A program made the translations under genes and the position numbers. Positions 1-7,542 of a stretch of 47,765 bases of DNA are shown here, piece by piece. Every line of letters begins with the position of its first letter. Position 1 is the stretch's first letter. This DNA is from a bacterium. Lineage in GTDB: Bacteria; Bacteroidota; Bacteroidia; B-17B0; Aurantibacillaceae. The notes below the pieces were generated by a model. That model saw only the letters and a program-made list of their open reading frames with translations. It did no database searches and was not told the origin of the DNA. The DNA is taken from NCBI GenBank assembly GCA_029945625.1, contig JAQSCW010000009.1, forward strand, positions 1 to 47,765, read 5' to 3'.

Positions 1-360
1 TGACAGATTCCTCGGCCGCCCCCACAATTTTTCATTAAGCGGCCTCTGAATGACGACGAAAACAAAACGTCATTCAGAGCGCTTTGCACTGTGACTCTGC
101 AGCGCGATGAATCTCTTATAGTGCAGTGCCATTATTGTTTATTTTTAAATCCCAGTGACAGATTCTTCGGCCGCCTCCCTCATTTTTTTTAAGCGGCCTC
201 TGAATGACGGTTTGGGAAAATCGTCATTCAGAGCGCTTTGCACTGTGACTCTCCAGCGCGATGAATCTGTTGTCTAATAAAGCCAAATTGTTTATTTTCA
301 AATCTCGCTGACAGATTCTTCGGCCGCCTCCTTTATTTTTCTTTAAGCGGCCTCTGAATG
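1..360. repeat. Tandem ~154-bp palindrome-rich repeat, about 2.4 copies
   Basis: Three copies begin with TGACAGATTC at 1, 156 and 309. Units 1 and 2 are 155 and 153 bp; unit 3 loses similarity after about 360. Each full unit contains nested inverted repeats: a perfect 12-bp arm CTCTGAATGACG at 44-55 pairs with 68-79 (unit 2: 198-209 with 222-233). GGCCGC 14-19 pairs with GCGGCC 39-44, AGATTC 5-10 with GAATCT 109-114, and GCGCT 79-83 with AGCGC 101-105. The loops and linkers differ between copies while the arms are kept, so folding seems to be what is conserved. The parts CGTCATTCAGAGCG and GATGAATCT resemble, from memory, a dispersed repeat found in many Bacteroidota genomes. The window begins exactly at a unit boundary, so the array probably continues to the left. 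Confidence 0.85.
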
Positions 361-603
361 TCGGTGTAAAAGAAACCGTGGCGCAGAGGTAGGTGGTATA
401 GCACATTCTGTCTTGCATCCTGCCGTCTTGTTGTCTTGAATCCGACGGTAAAAATGCGCAGCACAAGGAATTTATTTACTCAAAATTCGAATTGGAAATG
501 ATAAGAAGGTAATAAAATTGGTGGTGGAGAGGTAGAATATCTTTCGGGTAGGAGCGGCCATTCCCTTGCGGCACTTTGTATTTTCTAAAACGTTTAACTG
601 GCC
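361..603. other. Non-coding stretch after the repeat array
   Basis: About 240 bp between the decayed third repeat unit and the stop codon of the SpoIIE-type phosphatase gene. A short open frame on the minus strand (224-466) runs through the repeat and has no recognisable protein features, so I do not call it a gene. I see no convincing promoter or terminator here; 467-603 holds nothing I can name. Confidence 0.5.
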
Positions 604-1839
604 TTAAAAATTCAAATCCGAGACCCTCAAAGTTAAGAGCGCAATATCATCCGGAAAATCATTATCACCTTTAAATTCTTCCGCGTAAAACAAAAGGGTT
701 TCATTCAAAAATTCGGGACTGGAATGTGGATTTTTAGCAATAATCTCCTGTAAAGACTCCACACTGATGGACTCATTCAAATTATTCGCGGTATCAGTGA
801 GTCCGTCGGTATAACACACCAAGGTGAATTCAGAAGTGTAATTAAAGGTCTCAACGTAGATCTGTGAAAGCGCCTCACTGATCCCCAAAATAGTGCAACC
901 CTTATTTAATTCTCTGAATTTATTTTCGTAAAATAGAATAGGGGGGTTGTGGCCCGCATTGATATATGAAAATTGCTGGCTTTTGGTATTTAATTTGGCA
1001 AGAAAGAGGGAAACAAATTTCTCCAATTTCGTGTTGTCAATAACCCGTTTATTCAGTTCAATGATAATGTCTTTTAGGTTATGCGTATAATTAATGAGAC
1101 TGTGTAAAGTGGCTTGCATATTGCTCATAAGTAAAGCGGCGGCAACACCTTTGCCACTCACATCGGCCATGCAAAAAATAAACTCGTGATTATTGAGTTG
1201 AATAAAATCATAATAATCACCCCCCACCTGTTGATGCGGAAGGTATTTGGCAGCCACCTGCAGTACGTCGGTATTCGGTAATTCCCGCGGAAAAAGCATC
1301 TGCTGCATGCTTTGTGCCAATTCTAGCTCCTTGCTTATTTGCGCCCTCTGAATATGCTCCTTATACAACTTCTTATTTTCAATGGCCACCACAATAATAT
1401 TAGTGAGGGTTTGCACATAAGGTAAATGTTTGATAGCTGCGCTCAGTTCGAGTTTTTCCTGATTCACATCTCCCAATAGCACAAAAGCAAGCGGCGTCTT
1501 TTTATGAAACACCGGAATTACAATTTCAAAACTTTTACTCAGGGTGCCTTTACTAAAGGTGATGGTCTCAATTTCATGTATGGCTAAAAGCTCAGGCTCA
1601 AACACCACATGGTTAAATTCTTCACTGATGCCGTATTTAAGAATACATGTCCATTGCGTGTCAAAATGAAAAAGCACCAACTTACCAACACCAAGACGGT
1701 TTTCAAGTATGTCCTGAAACAAATCAAGCAACTGACCCGTAGAAAAATTATTATTAATGGCTTTGGTAACTTCGAGAAGTGCGTTCAGTTTGAGATCCTG
1801 AACACGTTTTTGTTTCGATATTTTTGTGTTTTGAATCAC
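604..1839 (-). CDS. SpoIIE-family serine/threonine phosphatase with N-terminal GAF-like region
   Basis: A 411-aa cytosolic protein. Residues about 25-165 look like a GAF-type sensor, followed by a short helical linker (about 155-185) and a PP2C/SpoIIE phosphatase domain (about 195-409). Metal-binding motifs are visible: GGDYYD at 206-211, ADVSGKG at 225-231, TDGLTD near 343 and DDIALL near the C-terminus. Family members dephosphorylate anti-anti-sigma (STAS) proteins in partner-switching systems. No STAS protein or RsbW-type kinase gene lies in this window, so the substrate is unknown. The start is GTG at 1839, one base after the stop of the upstream phosphoribosyltransferase. The frame closes at 1855-1857 with no ATG between, so translation is probably coupled. 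It is the last gene of a dapA-phosphoribosyltransferase-phosphatase unit. Confidence 0.88.
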   Translation of the reverse strand: MIQNTKISKQKRVQDLKLNALLEVTKAINNNFSTGQLLDLFQDILENRLGVGKLVLFHFDTQWTCILKYGISEEFNHVVFEPELLAIHEIETITFSKGTLSKSFEIVIPVFHKKTPLAFVLLGDVNQEKLELSAAIKHLPYVQTLTNIIVVAIENKKLYKEHIQRAQISKELELAQSMQQMLFPRELPNTDVLQVAAKYLPHQQVGGDYYDFIQLNNHEFIFCMADVSGKGVAAALLMSNMQATLHSLINYTHNLKDIIIELNKRVIDNTKLEKFVSLFLAKLNTKSQQFSYINAGHNPPILFYENKFRELNKGCTILGISEALSQIYVETFNYTSEFTLVCYTDGLTDTANNLNESISVESLQEIIAKNPHSSPEFLNETLLFYAEEFKGDNDFPDDIALLTLRVSDLNF

Positions 1840-1840
1840 G

Positions 1841-2344
1841 CTAAGTAAGGTAAACTACTTCTTTTCCTTTTTTAGAAAAGTCGGCTTTAATGTGTTCTTG
1901 TAAGGTTGTGCTCAGGGTTAAGCCAACAAAATCAGCCTTTACCGGAAAACGCGCATGGCTTCTATCAACCAGAATTACTGTATTAAGTTTCTTTACCGGC
2001 TTGTCTAAAAATAACTTCACCGCATAAATAAGGGTTTTTCCACTGTTCAATACATCATCCACTAGTACAATGGTTTTATTTACAAAATCTTTTTCTTTAA
2101 AATCCATTACTGCTTCTGTTTTCCAGGGCTCGTCTTTATCAATGGTGATTTTTCCCAATTTGATTTTCAATGGAGAAATTTCCTTCAATTTTTCAAAAAT
2201 TTGGGTGGCGATTGTATACCCGTTACCATCGATACCCACTACCAACAATTCTTTTTCTGAAAAATTATTTTCATATACCTGAAACGCTAGCCGGTTCATG
2301 ATGTGCTGAATCTCAATGGTGGTAAGGATCTTAATAGGGCTCAT
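1841..2344 (-). CDS. PyrR-like phosphoribosyltransferase family protein
   Basis: A 167-aa type I phosphoribosyltransferase. The PRPP-binding loop is clear at residues 92-104 (IVLVDDVLNSGKT, with the two acidic residues D96 and D97), and an N-terminal loop VGIDGNG is at 36-42. The sequence and size resemble PyrR, the uracil phosphoribosyltransferase/pyrimidine attenuator of Gram-positive bacteria. In Bacteroidota such genes are usually annotated only as phosphoribosyltransferases, and whether it binds RNA or uses uracil cannot be told here. Its ATG overlaps the dapA stop by four bases (ATGA), which indicates translational coupling, and one base separates it from the downstream phosphatase. No pyr genes are nearby. 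Confidence 0.85.
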   Translation of the reverse strand: MSPIKILTTIEIQHIMNRLAFQVYENNFSEKELLVVGIDGNGYTIATQIFEKLKEISPLKIKLGKITIDKDEPWKTEAVMDFKEKDFVNKTIVLVDDVLNSGKTLIYAVKLFLDKPVKKLNTVILVDRSHARFPVKADFVGLTLSTTLQEHIKADFSKKGKEVVYLT

Positions 2345-3228
2345 TTTCCGTATAGTTTTATGAGATGGGCCAATGATTGTTTTACTTTATCGTTTGGTTC
2401 GCACAATGGAAGGCGAACATACGGGTCACATTTTTTTAGCAAATGTAGGGCGTATTTAATACCACCCGGATTTCCATCGGCAAACAATTGATCGGTAATG
2501 TCGATCAAAGCATAATGTAACTTTTGTGCCTCTTTCATTTTGTATTGTCTGGCCAGTCGCACCATTTCACTGTAATCGTGAGGGAAAGCCTGTGCTACTA
2601 CTGAAATCACACCATCTCCACCCGCAGCTATAATGGGCAAAGTAAGATTATCATCCCCACTAATCACCATAAAATCTTTAGGTTTATTTTTGATCACTTT
2701 CATGATCTGCTCCATATTGCCACTTGCTTCCTTTGTGGCCACAATGTTTTTAAAGTCCTTCGCTATGCGCACTTGTGTTTCAGCAGTCACATTGCTTCCT
2801 GTACGTCCGGGCACATTGTATAAAATAATGTCCTTCTTGGTAGATTTTGATACGGCCTTATAATGTTGATAATACCCTTCTTGATTTGGTTTATTATAAT
2901 AGGGAGCCACCGATAAAATGGCTTCAAATGGTTTTAAGTCCGTTTTTGAAATGGTGTCAGTTACTTCTTGCGTATTGTTTCCGCCTATGCCAAGCACCAG
3001 AGGCAATTTATTAGCATTGGTCTTAATGATGGTTTCAATCACTACTTTCTTTTCGTCCTTAGTTAGCGTCACGCTCTCGCCGGTAGTTCCCAGCACCACA
3101 ATGTATTCTACTTTTCCATTGTGGAGATGTTTTACAATGGTTTTGAGGGAATCTGTATCCACTCTTCCTTTTTTGTCGAAGGGTGTAACAATGGCCACAC
3201 CGGTTCCTATTAAGTTCTTATTGCTCAT
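2341..3228 (-). CDS. dapA: 4-hydroxy-tetrahydrodipicolinate synthase
   Basis: A 295-aa TIM-barrel lyase that condenses pyruvate with L-aspartate semialdehyde, the first committed step of the diaminopimelate/lysine pathway. It therefore supports peptidoglycan synthesis. Diagnostic features are GTTGES at 47-52 (the Thr pair of the proton relay), YYNKPNQEGYYQHY at 110-123, the catalytic Tyr137 in LYNVPGRTG, and the Schiff-base Lys166 in ATKEASGN. The length is typical of the family. It is the first gene of a tightly packed minus-strand unit with the phosphoribosyltransferase and the SpoIIE-type phosphatase. A 129-bp gap containing an inverted repeat separates it from lhgO upstream. I see no strong promoter in that gap; TATATTTA near 3241-3248 on the minus strand is only a weak -7 candidate. 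Confidence 0.97.
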   Translation of the reverse strand: MSNKNLIGTGVAIVTPFDKKGRVDTDSLKTIVKHLHNGKVEYIVVLGTTGESVTLTKDEKKVVIETIIKTNANKLPLVLGIGGNNTQEVTDTISKTDLKPFEAILSVAPYYNKPNQEGYYQHYKAVSKSTKKDIILYNVPGRTGSNVTAETQVRIAKDFKNIVATKEASGNMEQIMKVIKNKPKDFMVISGDDNLTLPIIAAGGDGVISVVAQAFPHDYSEMVRLARQYKMKEAQKLHYALIDITDQLFADGNPGGIKYALHLLKKCDPYVRLPLCEPNDKVKQSLAHLIKLYGK

Positions 3229-3275
3229 AAAATGTGATTATAAATATAGAAAATTCCTGTCTATTCTCATTTTTT

Positions 3276-3357
3276 AGCCGCAGATTTCGCAGATTACACA
3301 GAATAGTTTATAGAGGCCCACCACAAAAAATCTGCGCAATCAGCGTAATCTGTGGCT
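3276..3357. repeat. Imperfect inverted repeat (intergenic palindrome) between lhgO and dapA
   Basis: Arms of about 27 bp at 3276-3302 and 3329-3357 are imperfect inverted copies of each other: AGCCGCAGATTTCGCAGATT against the complement of AATCAGCGTAATCTGTGGCT. The second arm touches the lhgO stop codon (3358-3360). The wording (CGCAGATTACACAGA) matches, from memory, a dispersed intergenic palindrome very common in Bacteroidota. On either strand it would form a long hairpin without a T tract, so it is more likely a REP-type element or mRNA stabiliser than an intrinsic terminator. Confidence 0.75.
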
Positions 3358-4575
3358 TTACTTTAGGCTGAAATACTCAGTAGCCATCAAGGCGATCTCA
3401 TTCCCGTAAGCCAGACTTGCAGTAGCGGCAGGACTAGGGCTATTGATTACATGCATGGCATTACCATGTTTTTCAATCTTAAAATCGTCCAGCATCTCTC
3501 CTTCGGGTCCTAAGGCCATCGCCCTGATTCCGCAACGTGACGAAACAATATCATCCATTTGTAAATCGGGAATGAGTTTTCGTAAACGGTTCAAAAAATA
3601 CGTTTTACTAAAGGCGCCACGGTATTCGTCGAGCCCAAATTTCCAGTGTTTGCCAAAGAATTTCCAGGTGCCCATATACGTAAAAGCAGCCGCCGTATCT
3701 TTCAAATTAAAAGCGGTTCTGCTATAGCCTTCACGGTCAAACACAAAAACGGCATTAGGTCCACATTCTGTGCCACCCTTAATCATACGAGTGAAATGTA
3801 CTCCTAAAAATGGAAATTTAGGATTTGGAACAGGGTAGATCAGATTTTTTACCTTGGATAATCCTTTTTCGGTAAGGTCGTAGTAGTCACCTCTAAAGCC
3901 CACAATGGCAGAATCTGTAGAGGCTCCTTCTTGTTTGGTCACACGATCGGCCTGCAATCCCGCCGTGCTAATGATGTATTTTCCTGTGAATTTTGATGAT
4001 TCGGTAATTACCGTTGTGAAGTCACTGCTTTTTTCAAACCCAATCACTTTTTGAGAAGTAAGTACTTTACTGCCATTGTTTTTTGCATGAATTAGTTCTA
4101 CGTATTTTTTTGCCACATCCACATAATCAATAATGCCGGTACAACCCACCCATAAGCCTGAAATGCCTTCGCAGTGCGGCTCAATCTCTTTTATGCGTTT
4201 AGTATCAATTATCTCAATATCTTCCACGCCATTCGCTATACCGTTCTGATACACTTTATTCATATGTGCTAACTCCGACTCATGAGTGGCCACAATCACT
4301 TTGCCGCAGATGTCGTGCTGAATGTGATGATCTTTTGCAAACTGCACCAATTCGCGCCGTCCCAACACACAATTTTTTGCTTTGTACGAACCGGGTTTAT
4401 AATAAATTCCGCTATGGATTACCCCGCTATTGTGCCCCGTTTGATGTGCAGCCACTTCTTTTTCCTTTTCCAACACCAACACTTTTATATTGGGAAGATG
4501 CGTAGTGAGTTTGAGCGCCGTAGCGAGTCCCACAATGCCGCCACCTACTATAATGATATCGAAATTTGTCTCCAT
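3358..4575 (-). CDS. lhgO: L-2-hydroxyglutarate oxidase/dehydrogenase
   Basis: A 405-aa FAD enzyme of the DAO family that oxidises L-2-hydroxyglutarate to 2-oxoglutarate, usually passing electrons to the membrane quinone pool. The N-terminal Rossmann dinucleotide motif is VGGGIVGLA at about 10-18. The stretch QTGHNSGVIHSGIYY (about 45-60) is typical of LhgO/L2HGDH, as is the C-terminal region with SSRCGIRAM. Its length fits the E. coli enzyme. L-2-hydroxyglutarate arises as a side product of malate and lactate dehydrogenases, so this is a metabolite-repair enzyme. It is divergent from the FAH-family gene across 114 bp. A TAGATTTG -7 element on the minus strand lies 11 nt upstream of the ATG, without a matching -33 TTTG. 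Confidence 0.93.
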   Translation of the reverse strand: METNFDIIIVGGGIVGLATALKLTTHLPNIKVLVLEKEKEVAAHQTGHNSGVIHSGIYYKPGSYKAKNCVLGRRELVQFAKDHHIQHDICGKVIVATHESELAHMNKVYQNGIANGVEDIEIIDTKRIKEIEPHCEGISGLWVGCTGIIDYVDVAKKYVELIHAKNNGSKVLTSQKVIGFEKSSDFTTVITESSKFTGKYIISTAGLQADRVTKQEGASTDSAIVGFRGDYYDLTEKGLSKVKNLIYPVPNPKFPFLGVHFTRMIKGGTECGPNAVFVFDREGYSRTAFNLKDTAAAFTYMGTWKFFGKHWKFGLDEYRGAFSKTYFLNRLRKLIPDLQMDDIVSSRCGIRAMALGPEGEMLDDFKIEKHGNAMHVINSPSPAATASLAYGNEIALMATEYFSLK

Positions 4576-4585
4576 AAATGAGGTA

Positions 4586-4593
4586 CAAATCTA
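4586..4593 (-). promoter_or_regulatory. Candidate -7 promoter element for lhgO
   Basis: The minus strand reads TAGATTTG, matching the Bacteroidota -7 consensus TAnnTTTG, only 11 nt before the lhgO ATG. No TTTG is found 17-23 nt further upstream. If used, the mRNA would have almost no 5' leader. Confidence 0.35.
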
Positions 4594-4689
4594 CTAATTA
4601 AAGCTTGATTTTTTGTTTTATATTTAGGGCAAATCATCGGTTGTTTTCTCCTTTGCGGGGTAGCAACGGGTATACATAAAAAATTAAAC

Positions 4690-5295
4690 ATGAAAATAAT
4701 TTGTATAGGCAGGAATTATAGTGAACATGCAAAAGAAATGAAATCGGAGGTGCCCACGGAACCTGTTTTTTTTATGAAACCCGACACGGCTTTATTAAAA
4801 GAAGACGTTTTTTATTATCCCGAGTTCACAAAAGATCTTCATCACGAAATTGAGTTGGTGTTAAAGATCAGCAAAGCGGGCAAACATATTGAAGAACAAT
4901 TCGCACATAAATATTATCAGGAAATAAGTCTTGGCATAGACTTCACCGCCAGAGACCTCCAAACACAATGCAAAGAAAAAGGATTGCCCTGGGAAAAAGC
5001 TAAAGCCTTTGATAACAGTGCACCCATTGGCACTTTTGTGAAAAAAGAGGCGCTTGATCTGAGTACTATCAATTTTGAATTAAAAATTAACGGGGTGTCG
5101 CGTCAAATAGGCAACTCTCAAGACCTGATTTTTTCTTTTGATAAAGTGATTAGTTACGTTTCAAAGTTTGTGACGTTAAAAGTGGGTGACCTCATTTATA
5201 CAGGAACTCCACAGGGCGTTGGTCCGGTGAAAATAGGGGATTCTCTTGAAGGTTTTCTGAATGGAAAAAGTAATTTTACCTTGCTCGTAAAATAG
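4690..5295 (+). CDS. Fumarylacetoacetate hydrolase (FAH) family protein, YcgM/FAHD1-like
   Basis: A 201-aa single-domain FAH-fold enzyme. The metal-binding ExE motif is HHEIELVL at 51-58 (E53, E55), with the third acidic ligand D84 in LGIDFTARD. The N-terminal MKIICIGRNYSEHAKE and the C-terminal YTGTPQGVGP are typical of the small YcgM/FAHD1 branch. Members act on acylpyruvates or oxaloacetate: decarboxylation, and removal of the enol tautomer that inhibits succinate dehydrogenase. The exact substrate cannot be decided from sequence. It is transcribed divergently from lhgO, another TCA-linked repair enzyme, which suggests a shared role. It ends at a bidirectional terminator 1 base after its stop. 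Confidence 0.88.
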   Translation: MKIICIGRNYSEHAKEMKSEVPTEPVFFMKPDTALLKEDVFYYPEFTKDLHHEIELVLKISKAGKHIEEQFAHKYYQEISLGIDFTARDLQTQCKEKGLPWEKAKAFDNSAPIGTFVKKEALDLSTINFELKINGVSRQIGNSQDLIFSFDKVISYVSKFVTLKVGDLIYTGTPQGVGPVKIGDSLEGFLNGKSNFTLLVK

Positions 5296-5296
5296 A

Positions 5297-5327
5297 AGAG
5301 GCCTCCCGTAGGAAGCCTCTTTCTTTA
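5297..5327. terminator. Bidirectional intrinsic terminator between the FAH-family gene and the lipoprotein gene
   Basis: Ten-base arms at 5297-5306 and 5311-5320 enclose a 4-nt loop. On the plus strand there is one C-A mismatch, and a T-rich tail (TTCTTTATTCTTT) follows. On the minus strand the mismatch becomes a G-U wobble, the loop becomes UACG closed by C-G (a stable UNCG tetraloop), and the tail is TCTATTTT. It therefore fits ends of both convergent genes. Confidence 0.75.
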
Positions 5328-5342
5328 TTCTTTAATCACCTT

Positions 5343-6281
5343 TTAATTAGGAATAAAACTGCTGTAAAGTAAGTTATTGGCATTTCTGATATTCGTATTA
5401 AACACGCCATTTTGATTTATAGTTTGACCCTGATAAACACCAGGTCTCCCTGTAATGATCTGGTTATTTAAATTTACAGTATCCCGAGAATGTTCGTAGT
5501 CAGCTACCCAAATATTGGCATTTTGAGAGAATCCCGGCGTGCCCGCAGCCACAGTTGATATCGTAAACATATAGGCGCCGGTGGCGTCGGTTTGGGTTTC
5601 ATAAGTTCTTGTGGTGAGCGTTCCCGGATCGTTGCTAAAATTGAGATATACTTTACGACCACCCACGGGTACATTAGTAGTGGTTATTGACACAATAGTG
5701 CCTGTCATTACTTTCTTAAGATAATTGATTGCGAGGGATCCTGAAATGGTGGCTGTTCCCAATTTTAAGGCGGTACTGGTATTTGATGAAACGGCTGTAC
5801 CTACAAATCCATAATCCAATTGAGAATTCTGACCCATAAATAATGTTCTGTTCAGAGAGGTTCCCGCATAAGTAGAATATAGTCCGGTCTTCTTTGAACC
5901 GAGTACAATGGTGTCAAGCGTACCCATGAATCCGTCGATAGTTATTTGAGCGGCCACGCCACTCGCATTACTGCGAATGTTGAGACTGTAGTTTCCAAGA
6001 GAGTCAGTCTTGGTTGAATACACGTCAGCTCCCTGAGCATTTGAATTTGGATAAAGGGAACTCTTGTTGACCTTTACCGAAACATTAACATTAGAGGCGG
6101 CAATTCTCGAGGTACTGGTCCATCCGCCTGACCCGTTGGGCGTCACAATATTCTTGTTTACATTCCCTTTTAAAAGTGTGCTGCCACTCACGTCGGTGGC
6201 AGTAAAAGTAGAACCGGTATCATCCTTTTTGCAGGTGGTGAGTGTAATTAGTGTTGCTATTGCTAGTATTGCTTTTTTCAT
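5343..6281 (-). CDS. Putative surface lipoprotein with repeated beta-sandwich (carboxypeptidase-regulatory-like) domains
   Basis: A 312-aa protein with a lipoprotein signal peptide: a short basic N-terminus, a hydrophobic core, and Cys17 in LTLTTC. The mature end reads CKKDDT. Lys followed by two acidic residues at +3 to +5 resembles the lipoprotein export signal described in Capnocytophaga and Flavobacterium, so it may be displayed on the cell surface. The body is rich in Ser, Thr and Asn. Two segments look like carboxypeptidase-regulatory/Cna-B folds, each containing a DSLGNYSL or DATGAYMF turn (about residues 93-100 and 233-240). I do not recognise a specific function. It follows the outer-membrane protein gene by 41 bp and is probably co-transcribed with it. 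Confidence 0.75.
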   Translation of the reverse strand: MKKAILAIATLITLTTCKKDDTGSTFTATDVSGSTLLKGNVNKNIVTPNGSGGWTSTSRIAASNVNVSVKVNKSSLYPNSNAQGADVYSTKTDSLGNYSLNIRSNASGVAAQITIDGFMGTLDTIVLGSKKTGLYSTYAGTSLNRTLFMGQNSQLDYGFVGTAVSSNTSTALKLGTATISGSLAINYLKKVMTGTIVSITTTNVPVGGRKVYLNFSNDPGTLTTRTYETQTDATGAYMFTISTVAAGTPGFSQNANIWVADYEHSRDTVNLNNQIITGRPGVYQGQTINQNGVFNTNIRNANNLLYSSFIPN

Positions 6282-6322
6282 GTGTGTGAATTTTATCTTA
6301 TTAGTAATTAGTTTTTTTGAAA

Positions 6323-7318
6323 TCAGAAATGAAATAAAATAGTGAGTGCTCCGGCTCCCCCGCTCAGGGAGGTGTTTCCGCCGAGAGTATTGTTCATCGA
6401 AAACACAGTGCCGTTGTTGTTATCAACCGAAAAACCTCTCTGACCTTCTCTCGCGTCTATATCTACCTCTTCTTTAAAAACTGCCGGCCCATTTTGACCG
6501 TTATTGTATACTTCCCGAGTGGAAGTAGCCGCCCGCGATCGGGTAATCGCATAACCCCAGCCGTATTCCGCCGCGATAGAAATTTTGGCAAAAATAAAAT
6601 ACTCTATTCCAATAAATCCTCTGATGCCGTAGCGCATGCCCCCGCCGTTCTTTGCTTCAAGTTCCCGTGTCACCCTGCCTGCTGATGTTGGCGTTTGAAC
6701 TGCCACCGTGAGCGCGTTAAAATTGTCGGTATATTGAACCGGGTATAGGTCAGAGAAGGCATTCCCGTATTTGAAAGACTGAACTGAACCTGTTCGGCCA
6801 ATTCCAAATTCGGCGCCATAATAGCCCTGAAGCCGGCGGTATCCTCGTCGTTTTTCATACCCCACCGAAAGTAACCAGTTATTTTTGGCAAAGGTGGCAA
6901 TATCGTCAACCCTCAGCAAAGATGCCGCATTTCTGTCATCTTGGGTACCAAAGGACGCGGTGTACATGGCTTTGGCATCCTGCACCTGGTTGGTCATAGA
7001 TCCGGACAACGTGTTAATGCCAAACCTCACTCTAATAGCAGCTTTGTCTTTCAAATAGTACTTACCAACGATTTGATTGTTTGAGTTCGCAGTGTATTGA
7101 ACCATATTGCTCGACCCGGGATAGGGCGTGGCAAAATTGATGGTTCCAAACAAAACGTCGATAATGGGAAGACAATTAAAGCCCAATCCAATATCGCCTT
7201 TTCGGGGTAGGATCTCATTGCCCTTTTTATTCTTGGGGTAGAGATCTCGAAGCGAATCCTGTGCACTTGCCAGCATTACAGCCAGCAGGGCAGCAGTAAT
7301 CATTATTTTTTTCTTCAT
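6323..7318 (-). CDS. Putative outer-membrane beta-barrel protein
   Basis: A 331-aa protein with a Sec signal peptide (MKKKIMITAALLAVMLASA, cleavage likely before QDS). The rest alternates short hydrophobic strands with polar loops, and the C-terminus ends in LTILFHF. A terminal Phe is typical of BAM-inserted outer-membrane barrels. Aromatic strands such as WLLSVGYEKRRGY and EYFIFAKISIAAEYGWGY support a barrel. No specific family is recognised. The lipoprotein gene immediately downstream (41-bp gap) may encode a partner. A promoter candidate lies at 7340-7376. Confidence 0.75.
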   Translation of the reverse strand: MKKKIMITAALLAVMLASAQDSLRDLYPKNKKGNEILPRKGDIGLGFNCLPIIDVLFGTINFATPYPGSSNMVQYTANSNNQIVGKYYLKDKAAIRVRFGINTLSGSMTNQVQDAKAMYTASFGTQDDRNAASLLRVDDIATFAKNNWLLSVGYEKRRGYRRLQGYYGAEFGIGRTGSVQSFKYGNAFSDLYPVQYTDNFNALTVAVQTPTSAGRVTRELEAKNGGGMRYGIRGFIGIEYFIFAKISIAAEYGWGYAITRSRAATSTREVYNNGQNGPAVFKEEVDIDAREGQRGFSVDNNNGTVFSMNNTLGGNTSLSGGAGALTILFHF

Positions 7319-7339
7319 GTGTTTGTGTTTAGTTGATCA

Positions 7340-7376
7340 CAAATTTAATCCCTTAAGTGAATGATGGAGCATCAAA
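7340..7376 (-). promoter_or_regulatory. Candidate promoter for the outer-membrane protein gene
   Basis: The minus strand has TAAATTTG (7340-7347), a match to TAnnTTTG, and TTTG at 7373-7376. The 25-nt spacing is slightly longer than the usual 17-23, so the -33 assignment is doubtful. The predicted leader is about 15-20 nt. Confidence 0.4.
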
Positions 7377-7464
7377 AAATCAACATAGCATTGTGTATAT
7401 CAATCTCTTACCTTATGTCGGGGACGATAATGAGGAAAAATATTTTTGGTAAGTCGGTAGTTTG

Positions 7465-7515
7465 CAGGTTATTAGATCCTGTCAGTAAAACCTGGAATAA
7501 CCCAGCTACTGGGTT
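7465..7515. other. Two small hairpins in the gap between the outer-membrane protein gene and rpoC
   Basis: CAGGTT at 7465-7470 pairs with AACCTG at 7489-7494. A perfect 7-bp stem, AACCCAG with CTGGGTT (7499-7515), has a 3-nt loop. Neither is followed by a clear T tract. The 282-bp gap otherwise holds only the rpoC terminator and the promoter candidate at 7340-7376. Confidence 0.4.
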
Positions 7516-7542
7516 GTAACCGTTAGTATCCGGAATCGTAAT

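Noticed and set aside
224-466. 80-aa open frame on the minus strand over the repeat array
   Set aside because: It runs through palindromic repeat DNA, has no recognisable motif, and its frame is not kept in the other repeat copies.
1-470. CRISPR array
   Set aside because: The units are ~154 bp with internal palindromes and similar sequence throughout; there are no short direct repeats with unique spacers and no cas genes.
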